64,000 nucleotides of DNA from assembly GCA_033782935.1 (NCBI GenBank), contig JAWQEG010000723.1, forward strand, positions 868,001-932,000, read 5' to 3'. The notes under the pieces were generated by a model. The model ran no database searches and was not told where the DNA came from. It worked only from the letters and a program-made list of their open reading frames with translations. Positions 51,017 to 63,687 of the stretch are shown one piece after another; positions within the stretch are counted from its first letter, which is position 1, and each line of letters opens with the position of its first letter. The translations under genes were made by a program, and so were the position numbers. Source of the stretch: Petrolisthes cinctipes (taxonomy: Eukaryota; Arthropoda; Malacostraca; Decapoda; Porcellanidae).

Positions 51017-54000
51017 GCCTATATTTTGAAAATATTCTAGCACTGTGTAGGCATGTACAGATTGCTTCTGGGACCCCAAAATATTGAATTTTCGGGTGTT
51101 TTGAGCCTGAATTTGAGATATAAACGGGTACAGAAGATACATGCACATATTGACTTTGGGCACCAAAAATATCGATTTTCAGCATGTTTTGGGGCTGAAT
51201 TTTAAAAATACTCTAACACGGAGTAGACATGTACAGATCGCTTCTGGGACCCCAAAATATCGAATTTTCGGGTGTTTAGGGCCAGAATTTGAGATATAAA
51301 CGGGTACAGAAGATGCATGCACATATCGACTTTTGGGCACCTAAAAGATCGATTTTCAGTATATTTTTGGCCTGTATTTTGAAATTACTCTAACACGGAG
51401 TAGGCATGTACAGATACCTTCTGGGACCTCTAAATATCGAATTTTCGGGTGTTTTGGGACTGAATTTGAGATATCGATTTTTTGGCACCTAAAATGTCGA
51501 TTTTTAGCATGTTTTTAGCCTATATTTTGAAAATATTCTAGCACTGTGTAGGCATGTACAGATTGCTTCTGGGACCCTAAAATATTGAATTTTCGGGTGT
51601 TTTGTGCCTGAATTTGAGATATAAACGGGTACAGAAGATACATGCACATATTGACTTTGGGCATGAAAAATATCGATTTTCAGCATGTTTTGGGCCTGTA
51701 TTTTGAAAATACTCTAACACTGAGTAGGCATGTACAGATTGCTTCTGGGACCCCAAAATATTGAATTTTCGGGTGTTTTGAGCCTGAATTTGAGATATAA
51801 ACTGGTACTGAAGATGCATGCACATATCGACTTTTGTGCACATAAAAGATCGATTTTCAGTGAGTTTTGAGCATGTATTTTGAAAATACTCTAACACGGA
51901 GTAGGCATGTACAGATCGCTTCTGGGACCCCTAAATATCGATTTTTCGGGTGTTTTGGGACTGAATTTGAGATATCGACTTTTTGGCACCTAAAAGATCG
52001 ATTTTTAGCATGTTTTTAGCCTATATTTTGAAAATATTCTAGCACTGTACAGATTGCTTCTGGGACCCCAAAATATTGAATTTTCGGGTGTTTTGAGCCT
52101 GAATTTGAGATATAAACGGGTACAGAAGATACATGCACATATTGACTTTGGGCACCAAAAATATCGATTTTCAGCATGGTTTGGGCCTAAATTTTGAAAA
52201 TACTCTAACACGGAGTAGGCATGTACAGATCGCTTCTGGGACCCCAAAATATCGAATTTTCGTGTGTTTAGGGCCAGAATTTGAGATATAAACGGGTACA
52301 GAAGATGCATGCACATATTGACTTTGGGCATGAAAAATATCGATTTTCAGCATGTTTTGGGCCTGTATTTTGAAAATACTCTAACACTGAGTAAGCATGT
52401 ACAGATTGCTTCTGGGACCCCAAAATATTGAATTTTCGGGTGTTTTGAGCCTGAATTTGAGATATAAACGGGTACTGAAGATGCATGCACATATCGACTT
52501 TTGTGCACCTAAAAGATCGATTTTCAGTGTGTTTTGAGCATGTATTTTGAAAATACACTAACACGGAGTAGGCATGTACAGATCGCTTCTGGGACCCCTA
52601 AATATCGAATTTTCGGGTGTTTTGGGTCTGAATTTGAGATATCGACTTTTTGGCTCCTAAAAGATCGATTTTTAGCATGTTTTTAGCATATATTTTGAAA
52701 ATATTCTAGCACTGTACTGATTGCTTCTGGAACCCCAAAATATTGAATTTTCGGGTGTTTTAAGCCTGAATTTGAGATATAAACGGGTACAGAAGATACA
52801 TGCACATATTGACTTTGGGTACCAAAAATATCGATTTTCAGCATGTTTTGGGCCTGAATTTTGAAAATACTCTAACACGGGGTAGGCATGTACAGATCGC
52901 TTATGGGACCCCAAAATATCGAATTTGCGGTGTTTAGGGCCAGAATTTGAGATATAAACGGGTACAGAAGATGCATGCACATATCGACTTTTGGGCAACT
53001 AAAAGATCGATTTTCAGTATGTTTTTGGCCTGTATTTTGAAAATACTCTAACACGGAGTAGGCATGTACAGATACCTTCTAGGACCTCTAAATATTGAAT
53101 TTTCGGGTGTTTTGAGCCTGAATTTCAAATATAAACGGGTACTGAAGATGCATGCACATATTGACTTTGGGCACCAAAAATATCGATTTTCAGCATGTTT
53201 TGGGCCTGAATTTTGAAAATACTCTAACACGGAGTAGGCATGTACAGATCGCTTCTGGGACCCCAAAATATCGAATTTTCGGGTGTTTAGGGCCAGAATT
53301 TGAGATATAAACGGATACAGAAGATGCATGCACATATCGACTTTTGGGCACCTAAAAGATCGATTTTCAGTATGTTTTTGGCCTGGATTTTGAAAATACT
53401 CTAACACGGAGTAGGCATGTACAGATACCTTCTGGGACCTCTAAATATCGAATTTTCGGGTGTTTTGGGACTGAATTAGAGATATCGATTTTTTGGCACC
53501 TAAAATGTCGAATTTTAGCATGTTTTTAGCCTATATTTTGAAAATATTCTAGCACTGTGTAGGCATGTACAGATTGCTTCTGGGACCCCAAAATATTGAA
53601 TTTTCGGGTGTTTTGTGCCTGAATTTGAGATATAAACGGGTACAGAAGATACATGCACATATTGACTTTGGGCATCTAAAATATCGATTTTCAGCATGTT
53701 TTGGGCCTGTATTTTGAAAATACTCTAACACTGAGTAGGCATGTACAGATTGCTTCTGGGACCCCAAAATATTGAATTTTCGTGTGTTTTGAGCCTGAAT
53801 TTGAGATATAAACGGGTACTGAAGATGCATGCACATATCGACTTTTGTGCACCTAAAAGATCGATTTTCAGTATGTTTTGAGCATGTATTTTGAAAATAC
53901 TCTAACACGGAGTAGGCATGTACAGATCGCTTCTGGGACCCCTAAATATCGAATTTTCGGGTGTTTTGGGACTGAATTTGAGATATCGACTTTTTGGCAC

Positions 54001-54727
54001 CTAAAAGATCGATTTTTAGCATGTTTTTAGCCTATACTTTGAAAATATTCTAGCACTGTACAGATTGCTTCTGGGACCCCAAAATATTGAATTTTCGGGT
54101 GTTTTGAGCCTGAATTTGAGATATAAACGGGAACAGAAGATACAAGCAAATATGGACTTTGGGCACCAAAAATATCGATTTTCAGCATGTTTTGGGCCTG
54201 AATTTTGAAAATACTCTAACACGGAGTAGGCATGTACAGATCGCTTCTGGGATCCCAAAATATCGAATTTTCGGGTGTTTAGGGCCAGAATTAGAGATAT
54301 AAACCGGTACAGAAGATGCATGCACATATCGACTTTTGGGAACCTAAAAGATCGATTTTCAGTATGTTTTTGGCCTGTATTTTGAAAATACTCTAACACG
54401 GAGTAGGCATGTACAGATCGCTTCTGGGACCCCTAAATATCGAATTTTCGGGTGTTTTGGGACTGAATTTGAGATATCGACTTTTTGGCACCTAAAAGAT
54501 CGATTTTTAGCATGTTTTTAGCCTATATTTTAAAAATATTCTAGCACTGAGTAGGCATGTACAGATTGCTTCTGGGACCCCAAAATATTGAATTTTCGTG
54601 TGTTTTGAGCCTGAATTTGAGATATAAACGGGTACTGAAGATGCATGCACATATCGACTTTTGTGCACCTAAAAGATCGATTTTCAGTATGTTTTGAGCA
54701 TGTATTTTGAAAATACTCTAACACGGA

Positions 54728-57380
54728 GTAGGCATGTACAGATCGCTTCTGGGACCCCTAAATATCGAATTTTCGGGTGTTTTGGGACTGAATTTGAGAT
54801 ATCGACTTTTTGGCACCTAAAAGATCGATTTTTAGCATGTTTTTAGCCTATACTTTGAAAATATTCTAGCACTGTACAGATTGCTTCTGGGACCCCAAAA
54901 TATTGAATTTTCGGGTGTTTTGAGCCTGAATTTGAGATATAAACGGGTACAGAAGATACATGCAAATATGGACTTTGGGCACCAAAAATATCGATTTTCA
55001 GCATGTTTTGGGCCTGAATTTTGAAAATACTCTAACACGGAGTAGGCATGTACAGATCGCTTCTGGGACCCCAAAATATCGAATTTTCGGGTGTTTAGGG
55101 CCAGAATTTGAGATATAAACGGGTACAGAAGATGCATGCACATATCGACTTTTGTGCACCTAAAAGATCGATTTTCAGTATGTTTTTGGCCTGTATTTTG
55201 AAAATACTCTAACACGGAGTAGGCATGTACAGATACCTTCTGGGACCTCTAAATATCGAATTTTCGGGTGTTTTGGGACTGAATTTGAGATATCGATTTT
55301 TTGGCACCTAAAATGTCGATTTTTTAGCATGTTTTTAGCCTATATTTTGAAAATATTCTAGCACTGTGTAGGCATGTACAGATTGCTTCTGCGACCCCAA
55401 AATATTGAATTTTCGGGTGTTTTAAGCCTGAATTTGAGATATAAACGGGTACAGAAGATACATGCACATATCGACTTTTGTGCACCTAAAAGATCGATTT
55501 TCAGTGTGTTTTGAGCATGTATTTTGAAAATACTCTAACACGGAGTAGGCATGTACAGACCGCTTCTGGGACCCCTAAATATCGAATTTTCGGGTGTTTA
55601 GGGCCAGAATTTGAGATATAAACGGGTACAGAAGATGCATGCACATATTGACTTTGGGCATGAAAAATATCGATTTTCAGCATGTTTTGGGCCTGTATTT
55701 TGAAAATACTCTAACACTGAGTAAGCATGTACAGATTGCTTCTGGGACCCCAAAATATTGAATTTTCGGGTGTTTTGAGCCTGAATTTGAGATATAAACG
55801 GGTACTGAAGATGCATGCACATATCGACTTTTGTGCACCTAAAAGATCGATTTTCAGTGTGTTTTGAGCATGTATTTTGAAAATACTCTAACACGGAGTA
55901 GGCATGTACAGATCGCTTCTGGGACCCCTAAATATCGAATTTTCGGGTGTTTTGGGTCTGAATTTGAGATATCGACTTTTTGGCACCTAAAAGATCGATT
56001 TTTAGCATGTTTTTAGCATATATTTTGAAAATATTCTAGCACTGTACAGATTGCTTCTGGGACCCCAAAATATTGAATTTTCGGGTGTTTTGAGCCTGAA
56101 TTTGAGATATATACGGGTACAGAAGATACATGCACATATTGACTTTGGGTACCAAAAATATCGATTTTCAGCATGTTTTGGGCCTGAATTTTGAAAATAC
56201 TCTAACACGGGGTAGGCATGTACAGATCGCTTCTGGGACCCCAAAATATCGAATTTTCGGGTGTTTAGGGCCAGAATTTGAGATATAAACGGGTACAGAA
56301 GATGCATGCACATATCGACTTTTGGGCACCTAAAAGATCGATTTTCAGTGTGTTTTGAGCATGTATTTTGAAAATACTCTAACACGGAGTAGGCATGTAC
56401 AGATCGCTTCTGGGACCCCTAAATATCGAATTTTCGGGTGTTTTGGGACTGAATTTGAGATATCGACTTTTTGGCACCTAAAAGATCGATTTTTAGCATG
56501 TTTTTAGCCTATATTTTGAAAATATTCTAGCACTGTACAGATTACTTCTGGGACCCCAAAATATTGAATTTTCGGGTGTTTTGAGCCTTAATTTGAGATA
56601 TAAACGGGTACAGAAGATACATGCAAATATGGACTTTGGGCTCCAAAAATATCGATTTTCAGCATGTTTTGGGCCTGAATTTTGAAAATACTCTAACACG
56701 GAGTAGGCATGTACAGATCGCTTCTGGGACCACAAAATATCGAATTTTCGGGTGTTTAGGGCCAGAATTTGAGATATAAACGGGTACAGAAGATGCATGC
56801 ACATATCGACTTTTGGGCACCTAAAAGATCGATTTTCAGTATGTTTTTGGCCTTGATTTTGAAAATACTCTAACACGGAGTAGGCTTGTACAGATACCTT
56901 CTGGGACCTCTAAATATCGAATTTTCGGGTGTTTTGGGACTGAATTAGAGATATCGATTTTTTGGCACCTAAAATGTCGAATTTTAGCATGTTTTTAGCC
57001 TATATTTTGAAAATATTCTAGCACTGTGTAGGCATGTACAGATTGCTTCTGGGACCCCAAAATATTGAATTTTCGGGTGTTTTGTGCCTGAATTTGAGAT
57101 ATAAACGGGTACAGAAGATACATGCACATATTGACTTTGGGCATCTAAAATATCGATTTTCAGCATGTTTTGGGCCTGTATTTTGAAAATACTCTAACAC
57201 TGAGTAGGCATGTACAGATTGCTTCTGGGACCCTAAAATATTGAATTTTCGTGTGTTTTGAGCCTGAATTTGAGATATAAACGGGTACTGAAGATGCATG
57301 CACATATCGACTTTTGTGCACCTAAAAGATCGATTTTCAGTATGTTTTGAGCATGTATTTTGAAAATACTCTAACACGGA
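54728..57380 (+). repeat. 2653-bp higher-order unit (16-mer), copy 1
   Basis: Sixteen monomers with start-to-start spacings 138, 176, 177, 149, 177, 176, 177, 138, 176, 177, 138, 176, 177, 148, 176 and 177, which sum to 2653. Marks include 'gtcgattttttagcatg' (one extra t), 'gtacagaccgcttctggg', 'gagtaagcatgtac', 'gttttgggtctg', 'ttttagcatatattttg', 'gggtaccaaaaatatcg' and 'cacggggtaggc'. They recur at +2653. Confidence 0.85.
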
Positions 57381-59719
57381 GTAGGCATGTACAGATCGCT
57401 TCTGGGACCCCTAAATATCGAATTTTCGGGTGTTTTGGGACTGAATTTGAGATATCGACTTTTTGGCACCTAAAAGATCGATTTTTAGCATGTTTTTAGC
57501 CTATATTTTGAAAATATTCTAGCACTGTACAGATTGCTTCTGGGACCCCAAAATATTGAATTTTCGGGTGTTTTGAGCCTGAATTTGAGATATAAACGGG
57601 TACAGAAGATACATGCAAATATGGACTTTGGGCACCAAAAATATCGATTTTCAGCATGTTTTGGGCCTGAATTTTGAAAATACTCTAACACGGAGTAGGC
57701 ATGTACAGATCGCTTCTGGGACCCCAAAATATCGAATTTTCGGGTGTTTAGGGCCAGAATTTGAGATATAAACGGGTACAGAAGATGCATGCACATATCG
57801 ACTTTTGTGCACCTAAAAGATCGATTTTCAGTATGTTTTTGGCCTGTATTTTGAAAATACTCTAACACGGAGTAGGCATGTACAGATACCTTCTGGGACC
57901 TCTAAATATCGAATTTTCGGGTGTTTTGGGACTGAATTTGAGATATCGATTTTTTGGCACCTAAAATGTCGATTTTTTAGCATGTTTTTAGCCTATATTT
58001 TGAAAATATTCTAGCACTGTGTAGGCATGTACAGATTGCTTCTGGGACCCCATAATATTTAATTTTCGGGTGTTTTAAGCCTGAATTTGAGATATAAACG
58101 GGTACAGAAGATACATGCACATATCGACTTTTGTGCACCTAAAAGATCGATTTTCAGTGTGTTTTGAGCATGTATTTTGAAAATACTCTAACACGGAGTA
58201 GGCATGTACAGACCGCTTCTGGGACCCCTAAATATCGAATTTTCGGGTGTTTAGGGCCAGAATTTGAGATATAAACGGGTACAGAAGATGCATGCACATA
58301 TTGACTTTGGGCATGAAAAATATCGATTTTCAGCATGTTTTGGGCCTGTATTTTGAAAATACTCTAACACTGAGTAAGCATGTACAGATTGCTTCTGGGA
58401 CCCCAAAATATTGAATTTTCGGGTGTTTTGAGCCTGAATTTGAGATATAAACGGGTACTGAAGATGCATGCACATATAGACTTTGGTGCACCTAAAAGAT
58501 CGATTTTCAGTGTGTTTTGAGCATGTATTTTGAAAATACTCTAACACGGAGTAGGCATGTACAGATCGCTTCTGGGACCCCTAAATATCGAATTTTCGGG
58601 TGTTTTGGGTCTGAATTTGAGATATCGACTTTTTGGCACCTAAAAGATCGATTTTTAGCATGTTTTTAGCATATATTTTGAAAATATTCTAGCACTGTAC
58701 AGATTGCTTCTGGGACCCCAAAATATTGAATTTTCGGGTGTTTTGAGCCTGAATTTGAGATATAAACGGGTACAGAAGATACATGCACATATTGACTTTG
58801 GGTACCAAAAATATCGATTTTCAGCATGTTTTGGGCCTGAATTTTGAAAATGCTCTAACACGGGGTAGGCATGTACAGATCGCTTCTGGGACCCCAAAAT
58901 ATCGAATTTGCGGGTGTTTAGGGACAGAATTTGAGATATAAACGGGTACAGAAGATGCATGCACATATCGACTTTTGGGCACCTAAAAGATCGATTTTCA
59001 GTATGTTTTTGGCCTGTATTTTGAAAATACTCTAACACGGAGTAGGCATGTACAGATACCTTCTAGGACCTCTAAATATTGAATTTTCGGGTGTTTTGAG
59101 CCTGAATTTCAGATATAAACGGGTACTGAAGATGCATGCACATATTGACTTTGGGCATCAAAAATATCGATTTTCAGCATGTTTTGGGCTTGAATTTTGA
59201 AAATACTCTAACACGGAGTAGGCATGTACAGATCGCTTCTGGGACCCCAAAATATCGAATTTTCGGGTGTTTAGGGCCAGAATTTGAGATATAAACGGAT
59301 ACAGAAGATGCATGCACATATCGACTTTTGGGCACCTAAAAGATCGATTTTCAGTATGTTTTTGGCCTGGATTTTGAAAATACTCTAACACGGAGTAGGC
59401 ATGTACAGATCGCTTCTGGGACCTCTAAATATCGAATTTTCGGGTGTTTTGGGACTGAATTAGAGATATCGATTTTTTGGCACCTAAAATGTCGAATTTT
59501 AGCATGATTTTAGCCTATATTTTGAAAATATTCTAGCACTGTGTAGGCATGTACAGATTGCTTCTGGGACCCCAAAATATTGAATTTTCGGGTGTTTTGT
59601 GCCTGAATTTGAGATATAAACGGGTACTGAAGATGCATGCACATATCGACTTTTGTGCACCTAAAAGATCGATTTTCAGTATGTTTTGAGCATGTATTTT
59701 GAAAATACTCTAACACGGA
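57381..59719 (+). repeat. 2653-bp higher-order unit, copy 2, partial
   Basis: It repeats the marks of copy 1 in order to about 59.0 kb. After that it departs from the 16-mer and resembles the segment near 53.0-53.5 kb ('cttctaggacctctaaat', 'aaacggatacag', 'gaattagagatatcg'). The 1984-bp register takes over from 59720. Confidence 0.8.
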
Positions 59720-61703
59720 GTAGGCATGTACAGATCGCTTCTGGGACCCCTAAATATCGAATTTTCGGGTGTTTTGTGACTGAATTTGAGATATCGACTT
59801 TTTGGCACCTAAAAGATCGATTTTTAGCATGTTTTTAGCCTATACTTTGAAAATATGCTAGCACTGTACAGATTGCTTCTGGGACCCCAAAATATTGAAT
59901 TTTCGGGTGTTTTGAGCCTGAATTTGAGATATAAACGGGAACAGAAGATACAAGCAAATATGGACTTAGGGCACCAAAAATATCGATTTTCAGCATGTTT
60001 TGGGCCTGAATTTTGAAAATACTCTAACACGGAGTAGGCATGTACAGATCGCTTCTGGGACCCCAAAATATCGAATTTTCGGGTGTTTAGGGCCACAATT
60101 AGAGATATAAACCGGTACAGAAGATGCATGCACATATCGACTTTTGGGCACCTAAAAGATCGATTTTCAGTATGTTTTTGGCCTGTATTTTGAAAATACT
60201 CTAACACGGAGTAGGCATGTACAGATCGCTTCTGGGACCCCTAAATATCGAATTTTCGGGTGTTTTGGGGCTGAATTTGAGATATCGACTTTTTGGCACC
60301 TAAAAGATCGATTTTTAGCATGTTTTTAGCCTATATTTTGAAAATATTCTAGCACTGAGTAGGCATGTACAGATTGCTTCTGGGAACCCAAAATATTGAA
60401 TTTTCGGGTGTTTTGAGCCTGAATTTGAGATATAAACGGGTACAGAAGATACATGCACATATTGACTTTGGGCATCTAAAATATCGATTTTCAGCATGTT
60501 TTGGGCCTGTATTTCGAAAATACTCTAACACTGAGTAGGCATGTACAGATTGCTTCTGGGACCCCAAAATATTGAATTTTCGGTTGTTTTGAGCCTGAAT
60601 TTGAGATATAAACGGGTACTGAAGATGCATGCACATATCGACTTTTGTGCACCTAAATGATCGATTTTCAGTATGCTTTGAGCATGTATTTTGAAAATAC
60701 TCTAACACGGAGTAGGCATGTACAGATCGCTTCTGGGACCCCTAAATATCGAATTTTCGGGTGTTTTGGGACTGAATTTGAGATATCGACTTTTTGGCAC
60801 CTAAAAGATCGATTTTTAGCATGTTTTTAGCCTATATTTTGAAAATATTCTAGCACTGTACAGATTACTTCTGGGACCCCAAAATATTGAATTTTCGGGT
60901 GTTTTGAGTTTTAATTTGAGATATAAACGGGTACAGAAGATACATGCAAATATGGACTTTGGGCACCAAAAATATCGATTTTCAGCATGTTTTGGGCCTG
61001 AATTTTGAAAATACTCTAACATGGAGTAGGCATGTACAGATCGCTTCTGGGACCCCAAAATATCGAATTTTCGGGTGTTTAGGGCCAGAATTTGAGATAT
61101 AAACGGATACAGAAGATGCATGCACATATCGACTCTTGGGCACCTAAAAGATCGATTTTCAGTATGTTTTTGGCCTGGATTTTGAAAATACTCTAACACG
61201 GAGTAGGCATGTACAGATACCTTCTGGGACCTCTAAATATCGAATTTTCGGGTGTTTTGGGACTGAATTAGAGATATCGATTTTTTGGCACCTAAAATGT
61301 CGAATTTTAGCATGATTTTAGCCTATATTTTGAAAATATTCTAGCACTGTGTAGGCATGTACAGATTGCTTCTGGGACCCCAAAATATTGAATTTTCGGG
61401 TGTTTTGTGCCTGAATTTGAGATATAAACGGGTACAGAAGATACATGCACATATTGACTTTGGGCATCTAAAATATCGATTTTCAGCATGTTTTGGGACT
61501 GTATTTTGAAAATACTCTAACACTGAGTAGGCATGTACAGATTGCTTCTGGGACCCCAAAATATTGAATTTTCGTGTGTTTTGAGCCTGAATTTGAGATA
61601 TAAACGGGTACTGAAGATGCATGCACATATCGACTTTTGTGCACCTAAAAGATCGATTTTCAGTATGTTTTGAGCATGTATTTTGAAAATACTCTAACAC
61701 GGA
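59720..61703 (+). repeat. 1984-bp higher-order unit (12-mer), copy 1
   Basis: Twelve monomers made of 491+501+491+501 bp, that is two hexamers whose S1/B1 junctions carry the 10-bp loss. Marks include 'cctatactttgaaaatatgc', 'aaacgggaacagaag', 'gatacaagcaaatatgg', 'ccacaattagagatat', 'gttttggggctg', 'gtatttcgaaaatac', 'cctaaatgatcg', 'gtatgctttgagc' and 'gagttttaatttgag'. Confidence 0.88.
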
Positions 61704-63687
61704 GTAGGCATGTACAGATCGCTTCTGGGACCCCTAAATATCGAATTTTCGGGTGTTTTGTGACTGAATTTGAGATATCGACTTTTTGGCACCTAAAAGA
61801 TCGATTTTTAGCATGTTTTTAGCCTATACTTTGAAAATATGCTAGCACTGTACAGATTGCTTCTGGGACCCCAAAATATTGAATTTTCGGGTGTTTTGAG
61901 CCTGAATTTGAGATATTAACGGGAACAGAAGATACAAGCAAATATGGACTTTGGGCACCAAAAATATCGATTTTCAGCATGTTTTGGGCCTGAATTTTGA
62001 AAATACTCTAACACGGAGTAGGCATGTACAGATCGCTTCTGGGACCCCAAAATATCGAATTTTCGGGTGTTTAGGGCCACAATTAGAGATATAAACCGGT
62101 ACAGAAGATGCATGCACATATCGACTTTTGGGCACCTAAAAGATCGATTTTCAGTATGTTTTTGGCCTGTATTTTGAAAATACTCTAACACGGAGTAGGC
62201 ATGTACAGATCGCTTCTGGGACCCCTAAATATCGAATTTTCGGGTGTTTTGGGGCTGAATTTGAGATATCGACTTTTTGGCACCTAAAAGATCGATTTTT
62301 AGCATGTTTTTAGCCTATATTTTGAAAATATTCTAGCACTGAGTAGGCATGTACAGATTGCTTCTGGGAACCCAAAATATTGAATTTTCGGGTGTTTTGA
62401 GCCTGAATTTGAGATATAAACGAGTACAGAAGATACATGCACATATTGACTTTGGGCATCTAAAATATCGATTTTCAGCATGTTTTGGGCCTGTATTTCG
62501 AAAATACTCTAACACTGAGTAGGCATGTACAGATTGCTTCTGGGACCCCAAAATATTGAATTTTCGGGTGTTTTGAGCCTGAATTTGAGATATAAACGGG
62601 TACTGAAGATGCATGCACATATCGACTTTTGTGCACCTAAATGATCGATTTTCAGTATGCTTTGAGCATGTATTTTGAAAATACTCTAACACGGAGTAGG
62701 CATGTACAGATCGCTTCTGGGACCCCTAAATATCGAATTTTCGGGTGTTTTGGGACTGAATTTGAGATATCGACTTTTTGGCACCTAAAAGATCGATTTT
62801 TAGCATGTTTTTAGCCTATATTTTGAAAATATTCTAGCACTGTACAGATTACTTCTGGGACCCCAAAATATTGAATTTTCGGGTGTTTTGAGTTTTAATT
62901 TGAGATATAAACGGGTACAGAAGATACATGCAAATATGGACTTTGGGCACCAAAAATATCGATTTTCAGCATGTTTTGGGCCTGAATTTTGAAAATACTC
63001 TAACACGGAGTAGGCATGTACAGATCGCTTCTGGGACCCCAAAATATCGAATTTTCGGGTGTTTAGGGCCAGAATTTGAGATATAAACGGGTACAGAAGA
63101 TGCATGCACATATCGACTTTTGGGCACCTAAAAGATCGATTTTCAGTATGTTTTTGTCCTGGATTTTGAAAATACTCTAACACGGAGTAGGCATGTACAG
63201 ATACCTTCTGGGACCTCTAAATATCGAATTTTCGGGTGTTTTGGGACTGAATTAGAGATATCGATTTTTTGGCACCTAAAATGTCGAATTTTAGCATGTT
63301 TTTAGCCTATATTTTGAAAATATTCTAGCACTGTGTAGGCATGTACAGATTGCTTCTGGGACCCCAAAATATTGAATTTTCGGGTGTTTTGTGCCTGAAT
63401 TTGAGATATAAACGGGTACAGAAGATACATGCACATATTGACTTTGGGCATCTAAAATATCGATTTTCAGCATGTTTTGGGCCTGTATTTTGAAAATACT
63501 CTAACACTGAGTAGGCATGTACAGATTGCTTCTGGGACCCCAAAATATTGAATTTTCGTGTGTTTTGAGCCTGAATTTGAGATATAAACGGGTACTGAAG
63601 ATGCATGCACATATCGACTTTTGTGCACCTAAAAGATCGATTTTCAGTATGTTTTGAGCATGAATTTTGAAAATACTCTAACACGGA
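61704..63687 (+). repeat. 1984-bp higher-order unit (12-mer), copy 2
   Basis: This is a direct tandem copy with the same rare markers at +1984. Small differences exist, such as 'gagatattaacggg' near 61911 against 'gagatataaacggg' in copy 1, and 'ttttgtcctgg' near 63155. Confidence 0.88.

Larger units (their letters stand above)
40204..54727 (+). repeat. Array zone: irregular mosaic with many chimeric monomers
   Basis: This is the least regular part. It includes S1-front/B1-back long chimeras, S2 copies with a 5-bp 'ctaaa' insertion, S2 copies with 'gaattagagatatcg', and local duplications: offset 1001 bp near 44.2-45.5 kb (shared 'aaacgcgtacag'), and offset about 3821 bp between 46.7-47.2 and 50.5-51.0 kb (shared 'gacttatgggcacc' and 'tacatacacatatt'). 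A single-base insertion lies in 'tactcttaacactgag' near 40519. No gene, RNA or transposon is seen. Confidence 0.85.
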
